DNA of 64,000 nucleotides from Cladochytrium replicatum (GCA_025526935.1 JAHLKD010000067.1:247645-311644), one strand, 5' to 3'; positions 1 to 18,027 are shown, numbered from the stretch's first letter. Notes: generated from the letters alone by a model not told the origin. Numbers and translations are program-made.

Positions 1-536
1 ATTTCGGGGTTGGAAAACGTTCGCGGTCGAGCCAGGCTGCACACAACGAGGTGGAACGCGATCTTCCCCGATGAAAGCATTACGATCGTAATCGTCATCG
101 TCTAGCATCGGAATGTCGTCGGAGAAGTCTGGTTTTTGCTACGCCGGTACTCGCCGTCGCGATATTTGCATGTGAAGATCCGAGATCGAGACCAGGTTCC
201 ATCCAAGAATAGCGCTGTGTTGTTTGCAGTGCTTTTCCGTCAGTGCAATCTTACTTCGATTGCTCAAAGATATGATACCTCTTAACCTCCCTCGAGCACC
301 AGTACCTGGCTGCAACCTGTCGATCAGTTCTGAACAGGTGAATAGCGGAAGCAGATGGCTGGTGCAGTAGGTAGTGGTGCAACCCGTCGATCGAGATTAT
401 GGAGCAAAACTTTCGGATGGGATGTCCGGGATCACGGCTGTAGACAGAGTCGGTCATCCGTGCACAGAAGACTCGGATACATTTTTTGTTTTACATAACG
501 ATAATCACAAAACACCAATGCACAGTGCTTTCTAGA
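1..536. other. No gene seen
   Basis: Only short open frames without recognisable protein features. The right part is presumably the 3' flank of the minus-strand ribonucleotide reductase gene that ends at 537. Confidence 0.5.
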
Positions 537-1672
537 TCAGAAGTCGGCGTCCATGGTAAACTCCTTCCCACCTTCCACGTTTGTGGAGCTCATGACACCG
601 CTCTTCTGGTACTCCCCCACTCTCTTTTCAAAGAAATTGGTCTTTCCTTGCAGCGAGATCAAGTCCATGAAATCGAACGGGTTTGTTACGTTGTACACCT
701 TCACGAATCCAAGCGCGACAAACAACCTATCGGCGACAAACTCAATGTACTGCTTCATCAGCTCCGCGTTCATTCCAATCAAGCTGACGGGTAGAGCCTC
801 GGTCAAGAACTCTTGCTCGATCGCGACTGCTTCGGTGATGATTGCGCGAACCGTGTCGAGCGAGGGTTTATCCCGGAGGTGTGTAAAGAGCAAACAGGCA
901 AAGTCGGTGTGTAGCCCCTCGTCGCGCGAGATGAGCTCGTTGGAGAATGTGAGGCCGGGCATCATGCCGCGTTTCTTTAGCCAAAAGATGGATGCGAAGG
1001 ATCCGGAGAAGAAGATGCCTTCTACCGCAGCGAATGCTACCAGGCGTTCGGAGAATCGCGAGTTTTGGTCCGAGATCCAGCGGATGGCCCAGTCTGCTTT
1101 CTTGGCAATGCATGGTACTAACGACAGAGTTTGATTATGAGATTGCAAGCTTTTTTCTACGGTCAACTCACCCGTCTCAATAGCGTCGAACAGGAACGAA
1201 CGCTGTGTAGGGTCACGGATGTACGAGTCAATGAGCAAGGAGTACATCTCCGAGTGCACATTCTCGATCATGATCTGGAAGCCGTAAAAGCTGCGTGCCT
1301 CGGGGATAGTGACTTCCTTTGAAAACCTGCTCACTAGGTTCTCGTTTACGATGCCGTCGGACGCAGCAAAGAAGGCAAGGACGCGCGAGATGAAGAAGCG
1401 CTCATCGTCGTTGAGACGGTTCTCCCAGTCATGGAGGTCCTTTGAGAGGTCGACTTCCTCGACTGTCCAGAATGACGCTTCTGCCTTTTTGTAGAATTTC
1501 CAGATCTGGATTGAAAAGTGTCAGTTTACATGAAACGAGCAGTATACGATATGGAGAAACGCACGTCGTGGTATTTTATTGGAAATAGCGACAATCGAGC
1601 ACCATCTGGTCTGCAGATAGGGTCGAACGAGTGCGACTGCGCGAGTGGGCTAACGGGTGTGTCAGTCAGCAT
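537..1672 (-). CDS. RNR2: Ribonucleoside-diphosphate reductase small subunit (class Ia, R2)
   Basis: R2 holds the di-iron/tyrosyl-radical cofactor that lets the large subunit reduce ribonucleoside diphosphates for DNA synthesis. I read three exons on the minus strand (1672-1565, 1505-1172, 1117-537) with introns of 59 and 54 nt. Spliced, they give an uninterrupted 340-aa protein. The metal and radical residues are visible: Asp and Glu in [11 protein letters not shown], the ENVHSEMY block with Glu, His and the radical Tyr, and [10 protein letters not shown] with Glu and His. The typical LFPIKYHD and [14 protein letters not shown] motifs are also present. The C-terminus FTMDADF is the R1-binding tail seen in eukaryotic R2. 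The start is the in-frame ATG nearest the conserved core. The N-terminus is somewhat shorter than in yeast or mammals, so an extra 5' exon cannot be excluded. Confidence 0.93.
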
Positions 1673-2290
1673 TTTCGGGCAGAAACGTCGCAAAGATCGG
1701 AGAGGAGGGTCGAGACTGAGGAAATCGAATCAAATCTTAAGAAGAGCCGAAAGCGAAGTCGAAACCGACGACCGCGAAAGAATCGAAAGTTTTCAATTTG
1801 GCCAAATCAGGAAATGTATTCAGAATCACAGATCATTGTTCATGACAATTCATCAGAGCTGTTTCATGCTCGAACAAAGGAAGATGAAGATCCCGACTCG
1901 GAACTCGAGAGTCTCACTTGGACTGTGATGCTAGACTCGTGGGACCTTGCATCTTCAACAACCGGAGCCTGAAAGAAATCACGCTTATGTGGATATTGTT
2001 TGGCAATGAGATTGTTTTGGATCGTTTTGCGTCGTGTGCTCAATCGTCTGACCACCGAATTCGGATATCACCGTCGGCAACGTAGTGCGGTTACTCGCAA
2101 CCAATACCAATCTCGTTGGAGTTTCACTGAATATTGCACAGTTTCTCACTGTCGATCATTTCCGTAAATGTTCCTCGGGCGCTGCGATCTAATATACATA
2201 GCCGTATTCGTTTGCTGCGTATTTCATGAAACGGAAGTGGTGGTGCGGGGAAGACCGGCGTGTGCCGAGCGTGCAATAGAAGAAGCAGCG
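1673..2290. other. Intergenic, 5' flank of RNR2
   Basis: No supported gene. It contains the presumed RNR2 promoter (minus strand). The open frames here lack recognisable motifs. Confidence 0.4.
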
Positions 2291-2389
2291 GTATTCGAAA
2301 AACACCGAGAGGCTCGTGCGAATGGGCGTTACGTTTACGTTGATTACAGAAGCTTTTTGTTGACATTCCGTCAATTTACTTGGCATTGA
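2291..2389 (+). pseudogene. Relic of F-box gene 3' end
   Basis: A 33-codon stretch ending in a stop matches the C-terminus of the intact F-box protein at 3314-5045. Both contain HRE.R..GRYVYV followed by a region ending in TF.QF. No F-box or repeat region precedes it in frame, so this looks like a leftover 3' end of a duplicated copy. Confidence 0.55.
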
Positions 2390-2707
2390 AGAAGGATGAA
2401 TATGATTTTCACACAATATTGAAAACAGCTTTGATCTACCAAAAAATTCAACAAATTCTGCCCAACTGTGAGTCGCAGCGGAAATCAGCGTTGAATCCAA
2501 ACTAGGAGATCAATTTCCCCTTTTGATAGCGTAATCAAAATAGGCACGGATAGCATGTGGCCACCACCGTTTGATGTTGTTGACAGCAAGAAGATGAATC
2601 GACATTTGGATAACACGGTGCGCAAAAGATTTCTTGAGGAAAATCTCAAGATTATGGTTGATTGAAACACACTATGGATACATCCTTGCATTCGCCCAGC
2701 ATTCCAT

Positions 2708-3122
2708 ATGGCCAGGACGTTCCAACAGTTGAACAGGTCACAGCGCTATAAACAGACGGCATTGACCGAGTTAGTACTCTGCAAATTCATTAGAGTTACC
2801 ACAACGAGCCAATTGCGACTCGCCCAGACCTGCAAGCAAATTCACCGCCTAGTGGTTCCGATATTGTTTAATCGGGCGGTCCTTGTACCTACTGATATGT
2901 TTCTTGAGCGTCAGCGTGCTACCAACAAGAATGAAGATCGCTTGCTTCACACACGAGAGTTAAGTTTTATTCGCACTCGTTTCATTTTCAGAAGATTGCG
3001 AGCCAACTGACCGAATTGGGAAGCCTAGAAGTTGACATTCTTCGTCTAGTTGAGCACAACAGGGTCATGATCATCAGCATCATGAAGCAAAATGTGCTTC
3101 TCCGTCGAATTTGCTTTGAATA
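2708..3122 (+). pseudogene. Decayed F-box protein gene copy
   Basis: Residues LAQTCKQIHRLVVPILFNRAV (positions roughly 2817-2880) match LAQTCKKIHDVAIPILFERVV of the intact F-box gene downstream. Further similarity follows in shifted frames: a S-L-E-V stretch near 3030 and LLRR.CFE ending in a stop near 3122, against SLEV and LCRLSLD in the intact gene. The long C-terminal part is missing. I read it as a broken tandem duplicate. Splicing could recover a short protein at most. Confidence 0.55.
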
Positions 3123-3313
3123 ATATTGAACAAGACTGGGATGAAAATCGATTACAGGTCCTTTTCGATGACATTAGCTCTTTGGTATTGAACAACTGGT
3201 GGATGGTATAGAATATTTTTCTACATCTTCCAAATCAAAAAACAAAACCGCTGTGTCCTTTCTGTGTAATAAATCCATTCCGCCGTCAACCACTGAATAA
3301 TTACAGGTACAAA

Positions 3314-5045
3314 ATGTTCAAAATGCAGTCCGCTTGTTCAGCATCAGAACTGTCAGCAGTTGATGGCAAGCATCGAGTGCTGTGCAACTGCTGTGCATTG
3401 TGCAAAATTATGTCCCTCGACGTGGTTGACAGGCATCTCGCCCATATCCATATCGAAAACGCTTTTCACGACTTCGCTGTTTTCATCACAAAGTTCCTGT
3501 CGCCTTTCATAACGGAATCAGCGGCACTGGATGGCTTTCGCGCTCATTTGCAAGGATTTGAAGAACGTCTTCATCACTACCCTGTATTGTACACCACGGA
3601 TGTATGATGAAGAAATCAATTCCACGATCCAACTTATGAACAAATATCTTTTTCAGGCCAGACCCAGCGCCAAACTGTCAGACAGGTCGAGCATCACCCA
3701 GCTTCCCCCAGAGATCCTGTGCACAATCATCACAGCTGCTCGCACCAAAAAATGCGCTTGGACGCTCGCTCAGACCTGCAAAAAAATTCATGATGTCGCA
3801 ATACCGATACTGTTTGAGCGGGTGGTTGTCTGGCCATCAAATATATTCCTGCTCGCGTCGACGCACAACAAGAGCCTTTCATATACCAAAGAGTTTGAGT
3901 TCATCGAAAACGATGAAGATGAGTATCCTTCGCACTCCTTCCACCTCTTAAAACCGGTCGTGGAGCATATGACCTCTTTGACGAGCCTCGAGGTACACGA
4001 TTTTCGCTCTATCAAAGGTGAAATACATGTGCTCGCCCAGCTCATCAGTCAAAATACGTCCTTGTGTCGACTTTCTTTGGACATAATCTGGCGGGACGAA
4101 GAGGAGGATTATCGAGTTAACTACGACCAGATGATCAACAAGGCGCTTGATCATCACACTTGTGTTCAAGAAATTGAGCTTCGATCATGGGCCACTACTT
4201 GCATTCTGCCCTCAGCCAGCAGTCTCTTCCCGTGCTTGAGATCCGTGGGGATCGCTGTGGACTTGAATTTTTTGACACTCTCTTCGATTGCGTCACTTCT
4301 GGCCCAACCTACTCTCCGCTCTCTAAAAATTCGAGTGCTTTCAATCCGGCGGCATGATATCAGCCAATACCTGATAACAAGAGCTCAGGCAGCTTTCGCA
4401 AATAACTCAAACTTGATCAGCATGAAATTTGTGACGGAAGACTCGCCGGACCTTCAATTCATGCTGGATATTATAAAAGATAACAGCTCGGTTGAGCGAC
4501 TCGTGCTTGAAACTCGTTGCGAGGGAGAGCAGCTGAGCTTCGACGTGGACATTTTTTATCACAAGACTCTCAAGGAAGTTGCAATTGGCGCAAACTCTGA
4601 CGACCCATTTTCAAGTTTCGATCAGTTTGCATCTCGAGCATCTAAGCACCTTTCGCTCGAAAAACTCACGATCCTCCGCATACCATCGTCGGATGCTGAA
4701 TTTGGGAAGATCCTGCGATTGCTTGAAACCAATACCAACCTGATCAAGTTCAAATTGGATGGCTCAAAGCATCTCACTGTCAATCATTGCCGAGGGATCT
4801 CTACAGCTCTCCAATCCAGCGTGCATTCTCGTCTTCGATCACTGCGAATAATGTTGGGTAGGTTGGGGGATGATCGATCTACGAGTGTAACAGAAGTGCA
4901 TGAAAAGCTGTGGTATTTGAGGCGACATCGAGAGAAGCGTGAGGACGGCCGTTACGTATACGTTGAGCCCGCAAGCTCAAAGCGTTACAAAGCGTTCTCA
5001 ATGACTTTCTATCAATTTTTTGGCATAGAAGATGAGAATGTATAG
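3314..5045 (+). CDS. F-box protein with leucine-rich-like C-terminal region
   Basis: F-box proteins link substrates to SCF ubiquitin ligases through Skp1. The F-box is seen as LPPEILCTIITAARTKK followed by LAQTCKKIHDVAIPILFERV, with the rest of the protein rich in leucine-containing repeats (SLEVHDF, LCRLSLDI, SLKIRVL, LEKLTILRI) that resemble LRRs. The C-terminus has a GRYVYVE motif that recurs in nearby relics. There are two possible starts. One is a single exon from 3531. The other is two exons, 3314-3601 and 3657-5045, joined by a 55-nt GT-AG intron ending TTTTTCAG, which keeps the frame and gives 558 aa. The spliced model adds a Cys/His-rich N-terminus (CCALC ... HLAHIH). I favour the spliced model weakly. 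Its substrate is unknown. Confidence 0.7.
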
Positions 5046-7047
5046 CGATCATGGTTTTCTTTTTGAATGCCCAATTGGTAGCTGCGTAGGAACTTCAGAT
5101 AAAAATGCTCACCTTAGTGTGTTATTTTTCCACTTTAAGAAAGCTTCAAATAAGCACCTGTGCAGGCTGCTTTCTATGGGATCACCAGTGGGATCTGACA
5201 ACGCTCGGAGCGTATGACGTGAAGAATGGATGTGGATCTCAAAGGGATGTCGCATTTACGACCCCCACGGAAGGTGTGGAAATGTTGTTCAGTTCATGAC
5301 TCGTCGACAAACTCAACGCTGGTCAACTCATATCACAGTCGAATAACAATCCTGTAAAACTAAACTCCCGAAATGTTAAGATCTACGCACCGGTCATAGA
5401 GAATGGACCTACCGCTTTCATCACCGTGATCGAGTGAATAGGAAGGCTGTTGATTTCATCATCGTGATCGATGTTTGAGGTTGGGTTCGAGCGTCGGTGG
5501 ACAGCTAGAGCAACAGAGTGCGACACATATTCTTGAGGATACAAATGTGTGGTTCAGGTGGGGAAAAGCGGACATTTTCGCAACATGATTTTCTTGATCT
5601 TTTAAAGAAGAAGCATTGAATGTTTAAACTGTGTGACGAGAATACAGGCTTAAGTTTGATTGTTGTTTCAACGCACAGGGGAAGTGAAGCTTGGGAACAC
5701 GATATCGCATGAACTTTGCAGATTATTTCTTCACTAAGAAAGTAAGAACTATTGAATATCGCCGAGACTCATAAATCCGTCCAGGCATATGCGGCATCTC
5801 CGGCTCTACAGACACCCCGGAGGAAAGATGTGCAGGTCTCATTGAAACAGCAGCATCACCACCTTCCCTGTGGGCGTTGAGCGAAGGGATCGCTGCAGAA
5901 ATGGGAAGAGACATAGAGGAAGCGCGCCAACGAGAGGAGAAAGCTGCGGCTATGGAGGTGGAACTGGCAGCGCAGCAGAAGAGGCGGCCGGATCATAAAG
6001 GTTGCAGCAGGAGCAGTTGTAAGCTGGTTGATGAGAGCTTTGTGGTCAGATGAAGATACTGACACTTTGGACGTGTAGAGTGATATCAGGGCGAGATTCA
6101 GCCTCAAACAGAATTGACGGCCATCGACGCAGGATAGAAACCATCCGAAACGGCTGCTGAGAAAACAGCTTGAAGACAAACATCGCCAGACTTGTTCTAA
6201 ACTAAACTGAATTTTCATTTGCAGAGGCACGCTTGATCCAGCTCAAAACATACCCAGTCGAACGACCGTTACCCGACATGACATTGCGTAATCTCGACCT
6301 TTCTCCAACCAACTACTCCACCACCTGCAGTAGACCCCAACCCCACAATGAACTAGGATGCAACTCCAAATCACACATCCAAACGTGTTGCCTTCTCTCG
6401 CATTTCCGCGATCACTAAATACATCCTTGCAGCCAAATCTTCCCAGCCAGCAATAGCAAACAATTAAACAATTGAACTGGATCCTCGTAGTCACGCATTT
6501 GGATAAATCCCGTAAGTTTGACGCGGGAGGTCCAGAGCATTGGATATGCAGAGCTGCTGGGGCATTCTGAGAAGGCTATGGAGTTTTAAGTAGAGCAGGT
6601 GGAGAAGATCGGGAGGGCGATTGTGGAGAGAAGACAGACGGAACGGAGGGGTCGGTTGGTGGTGCGGCAGGAGGTGGTAGGAAGAGCGCGGGAAAATGGA
6701 AGCAGGGGCCGGTGCCGACGGCAAAGGCCAGATAATAGCTTAATGTTTGAAAGCTGTGTGTTTGTTCTCCGCTTAAACGAGTAAACAAGGTTGTTCTGAT
6801 TAATGCAATCTTCAACAAACAATGATCTGTTACCACCCAATGGTGAGTGATTGCTGATGACTATCCAGAGCAACATGTCATTCAATGAATTCATGAAGGA
6901 GAATGTATGGTGAATGTTCTCAGACCAACCCCTCGACGCAAACTTGATCAAAGATCCGGCATAATGAAATCGATGCCCTTACGTGAAAAACGCCTAAACG
7001 TGGCAAAAAACTAAATAGGTCACTGTCAAAAATAACAATCATTTGGA
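5046..7047. other. About 2 kb with no firm gene
   Basis: No recognisable protein family. The only stretch with a coding look is a short open segment around 5785-6053, listed separately. The DNA lies between an intact F-box gene and a decayed copy, which suggests it is eroded duplication material. Confidence 0.4.
5785..6053 (+). CDS. Possible hypothetical exon, charged helical peptide
   Basis: About 89 sense codons are open after a CCAG that could be a splice acceptor at 5781-5784, ending in TGA at 6051. The translation includes an Ala/Glu/Arg-rich helical segment (MGRDIEEARQREEKAAAMEV). There is no ATG at the beginning, so it would need an upstream exon that I could not identify. No family recognised. 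It may be a chance open frame. Confidence 0.2.
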
Positions 7048-7440
7048 ATCTCGCTCGCACCTGCAGGCAACTTCATGACGTCGCAATACCGATAGTCTTT
7101 GAGCGGTTGGTTGTCAGTCCGTCAGATATATTCTTGCTCGTGTCCTTGCACAGTAAACACTTCGTCGATGTATCCTCATCCTTCATACCCGTTTCACCTC
7201 TTGAACCCTGTCCCGAGACAAATGACCAATTTGACGAGCGCGATTCTTTCTGTGTCAAGAGTGAATTGGAGATGCTCGCCCAGCTCATCCAACAATATGA
7301 TAAGTCTCTGTGTCGACTTTGTTTGGACATAAGCGAGGATATCCGAGTTGAAGGCAAATTGGGAGACTATTCACAACATGACAATTCGATAGCAGTGACG
7401 CCTTACGTGGTCATGCTCCCATTGAGGAGCTGGTGTGATT
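7048..7440 (+). pseudogene. Decayed F-box gene copy, frameshifted
   Basis: LARTCRQLHDVAIPIVFERL and SPSDIFLL match the intact F-box gene (LAQTCKKIHDVAIPILFERV, PSNIFLL). The match then moves to a second frame (YPFHLLNPV...MTNLTS against SFHLLKPV...MTSLTS) and back (MLAQLI...SLCRL.LDI). These frame changes, plus the absence of the C-terminal half, mark a pseudogene. Confidence 0.65.
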
Positions 7441-8538
7441 GGAGGTCTTGGACCAAACGAAAAGGGGGTCAAATAGCCCTATGTGAAATTTAAGAAAGAT
7501 CTTTATTTACCCCGGCGTTGCACAAGAAATAGCTGTATTTGAGCTGGAACGAGCCACGAGAAGCCGGGGTTGTTGCCAACAACAAGAGATGTGATGTTTA
7601 GATCCGTCTCGATTGCAGCGTAAACGAGGGTGAAGATGTGCGATGGCGACCTTGCATTGAGAACGATGGGAAAGTGTTGGTAATCTCAACACATTCTCTC
7701 TATGATCTGCTACGGGGCTGCCTGTAATAGAGATTGAGATTGAATTGGATAATACAGATCGGGGGGTCACTACCCCTTATACAGAATAGGGAAAGGAGAC
7801 AAATTTGTATGAAGAAACAAATCATGAAAGCGGAAAGAAAGTGATAGAACGCGCAAGACAAGACAAGAAAGAATACAAGAATTACTCCATCGCAGGGCCG
7901 CTGGGTAAGAAAGTAGGAAAGAAGCAAGACTCAAGAGAAGGAATAAACACAAAACTGTTCCCTCGACGCCGTCCCAAGTCGAACCATAAGCCGCCCTAAG
8001 AGGTCGAATTTGATTGGCCCGCAAGTTCCCAGTGATATGGGTATCACTCCGTTTTCACTGGTACGTCCCAGTCCAAATCCTTAAAGAACTGCAAAAATCG
8101 CATGTCTTATCGCTGGATGTTGAGCGATTGTTGGATCAGGAACCACTAACCATTACAAATTATTAGCAATCGCCTATGGGAGCACACAAGCCGGATTTCG
8201 GGTTTGTTTTGTTGTTGGAGTTTGAAGCGAGCATTTTCACGCTGCGCATCTCGAAGCAAAAAAAGCAAAAAACAAAACGAAAAGAACAGGCCGTTTGCCA
8301 GACATAATTGTGGTACAGCACGAACGTGTACCGGTCATGTACATGAGTTCTCGTGTTGTTGTGCCTCCTGTGCCCAAAGCAGAGCGGAAGACGCTTTTCG
8401 TTTGGCCTTGGATTTGAACCTGCAGATGGCAAGCATCCCCGGGAAGTTGGAGTACTCCAGCCCGTTCTCACGTACGGCTGCTCGTGCGCGCCAAACCCAA
8501 ACAACCTCAGCATCGACAGGTGTCGATCTCGGCTCAGT
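7441..8538. other. No gene seen
   Basis: About 1.1 kb without a recognisable gene. Open frames on both strands are short and low in information. Confidence 0.4.
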
Positions 8539-8817
8539 ATGAGAACACTCTTGGCGCGACTACGGGATGCTGGGGGTGATCAAATAGCGGTCAATCCTGG
8601 CCATTCGCTCTTGATGGCCGTGAACAAGCGAACCGGGTCGAACATTTGGGACCACAGTGTGTACAACGAGCCGACAGGCCAGAAAGTGACCTATGTGCAT
8701 GATATGCAGGGGCAGCCTCAACCCTGGGCCATGCGGGTGATCGAGCCTACTGGAACGTTCCACGCCAACCCGCCGAGGTTTACGATCAAAGAACATCACG
8801 ATTCAGCTACAGGGTAA
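8539..8817 (+). CDS. Small hypothetical protein
   Basis: A 92-codon frame from ATG 8539 to a stop at 8815. The protein is well mixed in composition, with NPGHSLLMAVNKRTGSNIWD and a Pro-rich middle, and looks more like a real globular peptide than the surrounding noise. The same frame is open upstream to 8353, so the start is uncertain. No family recognised. It lies tail-to-tail with the kinase gene on the other strand. Confidence 0.35.
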   Translation: MRTLLARLRDAGGDQIAVNPGHSLLMAVNKRTGSNIWDHSVYNEPTGQKVTYVHDMQGQPQPWAMRVIEPTGTFHANPPRFTIKEHHDSATG

Positions 8818-9222
8818 CGTTACCTCCGACAGACGACTTCTGCAAGACTCATTACTTCGTGGGTCGCGAGGTTGTGCGCCCAAGTGGATTGCAACAATCC
8901 ACTCAAACCAGTGTGTGATCTCGGAATGCAGGTTCAATGGAGGGGCGGGAGGAGTGGAAAAAAATGAACAATTGATACTTTGACGTACGTAGTATTGGAT
9001 ATCGTTGAGGGAGCACAGGAAGAAACGTTTATCACGCAAAGCAAAACAGCAGGTCGGAAAACATCCGGCCAGATGCGAAATTCTTGAAGATACAAAAAGA
9101 GCCCAAACCCCAACTACATTCACATGTGTACGACCAAAGACAAGAAAAATGAGAGAACAGAAAAAAGGTGACAGAAGAGAAATCTTGTACTTTGAGAGAG
9201 CGAGGAGAAAACAAAAAATACT
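8818..9222. other. Convergent intergenic region
   Basis: No gene supported. It should contain the 3' untranslated region of the minus-strand PKC gene. Confidence 0.45.
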
Positions 9223-13583
<4,361 letters not shown>

Positions 13584-15001
13584 CTAGAAGTGATCAATGT
13601 GCACCAAAGAATGACATTAGTGGCGAATTCGTTCCCTACAAGCAAATGGATGGCTACCATAGCGGGCGAATGTAGATTTGAACTTCAGACGAAATCGCTG
13701 CAAAGCTGTTATCCAAAAGTGAAGGCGATTATTAGATTGTCCGGTAGAATGGTGGTATAAATGGCGGAGACAGATAATTCAAAGGAAAAAGATCGGATGT
13801 GAAGAAGGAGCAGAGGCCGAACAATGTCCTTTCGAGTTATCCCAAGTGCAAGGTTACAGCCGAGGTGGCCCCACCAAGGAAATAGGGGAAGTGCGTGCAG
13901 GACACACCACAGCAATGAGGGGCACAGAGGGTATCAACTCACCACTTCAGCTGAAAGGTGACGAATTTAAAGAGAGAGGGAGGACGTTGGAGGGATCTTT
14001 GGTGCTTCCAGCAGTGTTCCGGGTATTATAAGTAGCACAGCAGCAACCGCCCAACAAGCAGAGATCGAGAGTCCGGCACTCCGTACTCCAAGAGGGCAGT
14101 TTTTTTCGATCGATACAAGGCGAGAAGAAACGAAACGAAACGACACGAAACGAGACGCGGCGGGTGGGGGGGAAAGAGAGCGTTGAGGTTAGAGATGATA
14201 ATAATGAATTTAAATCTGGATTTAAATCTCGGGTGAGAGAACACTGGGACACCGACAATAATAGCGATGATATCGAGGATGTTAAGAAATAGTAGGACAG
14301 GTAAATAATACTGAAGAAGAAATGGTGGTGGTGGACGGCAACCTTGCGCTGGTAAGTTCGGGTCACGTTTTTAGAGACTGCAGTTTGGAGACTGCAAAGC
14401 TCTCGGTTTGGTACTTTCTGAAATATTCGGATGGTTTCTGCGGAAGCATCGGCAAAATTCATTTCAACAATGGGGGAGATAGTTGAAGTGTGATGGAAGC
14501 AATTCAATATTTTTTAAGCAGATCACCGAGAGTAAGACTATGAGTTCTGTTGCGGGTTACTCGCATCTTAGAGAGATCCTATTTCAGTTATTTCTGATAT
14601 GTAGCACACTACGGGGGTCTTGAAGTGTGAACTCAAGGTGACCCAAGGCGCAGGTAAACTTTCCTCCAAGTGATGTATTATTTGAATATCCACCCCGCTG
14701 GAATCGAAACATTCTTTTATCAGCATTGAAGTGATAAAAACACGTTAAAACACTTGTTTGACCCAAAGCCTCTCCACCCCCGCTTTATCCACCTCATCCA
14801 CCTCACATAGTGAGTGCTTGAACTGTAGCTCAAGGCACTTCTCCTCCAAGCTTCATTTTATATTCAGCTTCTATAATCCCCACTCCATCCTTTCCTTCGT
14901 GGATTTAGGCACCTGATAAACATAAAGCTGGCTAAAGTTCCCCAACCAAAATCTCACAAAGACCAACAAACAGATCTCAACCCACTTCTACATCATCTCA
15001 A
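13584..15001. promoter_or_regulatory. Intergenic region between divergent PKC1 and first actin gene
   Basis: About 1.4 kb without a supported coding region. It must hold the missing first PKC exon and its promoter (minus strand) and the actin promoter (plus strand). A GTGAGT donor-like site lies near 13945-13950 on the minus strand but no ATG precedes it closely. The last 200 bases before the actin ATG are C/T/A-rich, as in strongly expressed fungal promoters. Confidence 0.35.
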
Positions 15002-16364
<1,363 letters not shown>

Positions 16365-16365
16365 T

Positions 16366-17563
16366 ATGCTCTTTTTTTTTGTCGGGCTGCTCTATGCTTA
16401 TTATTTTTGAATATACAAAGTGCTTTTACAGTTAACATTCCATACCCAGATGATTGCTGTTTTCAAACTGTGCATGGAGAAAAATTTGTCACGGACATCC
16501 AAATGTCTCTTACCACCACCTGGTCGGCGGTCTATCCGACTCTCGATTTCAACGGCTATTACTCGACCAATATCGCTGTCCGTGCTGTACCAGCCGCATA
16601 TAGTGTACGCCTTCTCTGATTGGCCTGTTTTCCTTTTGATTGGAGCTTACTTTCCCAAATCAGTTCTCCTACTCGCTGGCCGTCGCCACCGGCTACCCAT
16701 CCCTGTATGTTGTACAGCCCTCGATATTCACGTCCTGGATTAGCGTAAGAATGTCAATCCATAGCAGTTTTCACCCCATTCATTCTTTTGATTTTAAGAC
16801 ATCTGCACCGGTCCCACGTTCTTACAACTATGGTGCCCTTCTACCAGCTCCAGGAAACCATGATACCGCCACACTCGTCTTTACCGCTGCAACCACTTAC
16901 CCCGTGTTTATCTACTGCGGCCCTTACGATACAACGATTTCAGCGACAGTGAGCACAGTCACACAGAACTGCTCCGGCATCACAATCAACGCAAAATGGG
17001 TCGATTTCAACCTCTCCCCCGTCGTCGCTACCTCCTCGATCCCACCCCGTACCTCAGCCGTAAACTTTGTTGGCACTACTGTTCCAACGGATTCCCTCAC
17101 CTCGGACGCTCAGGGTCAAGTCCAATCCACAAACCTCAGCATCGGCGCTGTAATCGGCATCGCTATTGCGTGCTTTTTTGTTGCTGGAATCGTTGCCGCG
17201 GGAGTGCTCGTCCTCTTTCTGCGGAGAAGGAACAAAGCTGCTGCTGCAAAGGCCCATGTACCTCATTCATCAAACAACTACCCTCCACCTCCGCCGGCGA
17301 CGTCTGAATTCCGTTCGCAAGAAACGGGACAGTCGCACCTCTACTTTACACCTTCAGTTGGCGTTAATGCCCCTCAAAGTTATTATCCGCAGAATGGGCT
17401 TGGAGAGTCCGCGATGACATTTTCCCCGCCTGCCCGTGGAGTTTATCAGGCAAACTACCCAGCGCACGCACTGCTTGATCCCAACGCGTTCCTGGCTGCT
17501 TCCGCGGGCTCTGAGGAGACGGGGAACAGCAGCAGCCAAGGGATCCCTGTGGCGAGAAATTGA
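16366..17563 (+). CDS. Single-pass membrane glycoprotein, unknown function
   Basis: The mature part is read from exons ending at 16604, 16664-16744 and 16799-17563. It has a Thr/Ser-rich extracellular region with conserved-looking cysteines (PDDCC, YCGPYD, NCSG), a clear membrane helix (GAVIGIAIACFFVAGIVAAG) and then an RRRNK stop-transfer signal. A Pro/Ser-rich cytoplasmic tail of about 100 residues ends the protein. The 5' end is problematic. A hydrophobic, signal-peptide-like stretch (CRAALCLLFLNIQSAF) sits at about 16380-16424 in the right frame but has no ATG. The ATG at 16366 is one frame off across a run of nine T. An upstream exon joined at the TTTTACAG acceptor before 16432 is the alternative. 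The architecture suggests a cell-surface sensor or adhesin, but no family is recognised. Confidence 0.6.
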
Positions 17564-18027
17564 TGATAAGTTGGTCCGTTGGTCTCTGCGAAGTATTTGG
17601 GTTCTAACGAAAAGGAAATGGAAACAAACAGAAATACGTTTTTTGGTTTTACGACGTTGCACTACATTGTGCAGGTCTTGTGGTCTGTTCTTTGCGGCAG
17701 CGTTTGTTCCCGTTGCTACTGATGGTGGTCCAAGATGTTCCTGACATGTGGCCTCGCCATTTTGTTATCGTTTTGAATTTCGTTCATTCTGGTTCTGTCA
17801 TTTTGTTCCTTGGGTTGATTTATTGGTTTTTGTTGCGTTAGATTGGTTTCGTTTTCATGCAGTAGAATCGCAGCAGCATGAACACGAACGTATGACATTA
17901 TTCGGCGACTGCTCCTGGTGTGAGCACCACTAAACTTGTGTTGTCCGCTCAGACACCCGGATGTTTCTTTTAATCCGGTCTGTTCCATGCATTCCGGGTG
18001 ACTATTCTCCGTAACAAGCCTTCTGGT
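17564..18027. other. Intergenic, promoter of actin copy 2
   Basis: No gene supported. T-rich on the plus strand before the ATG at 18028. Confidence 0.4.

Noticed and set aside
486-1334. Plus-strand frames of 102 and 193 codons over the RNR2 exons
   Set aside because: Antisense shadows of strongly conserved RNR2 coding sequence.
13947-14507. Minus-strand frame of 186 codons upstream of PKC1
   Set aside because: Low-complexity Ser/Phe/Leu-rich translation with no relation to PKC N-termini. More likely promoter and leader DNA.
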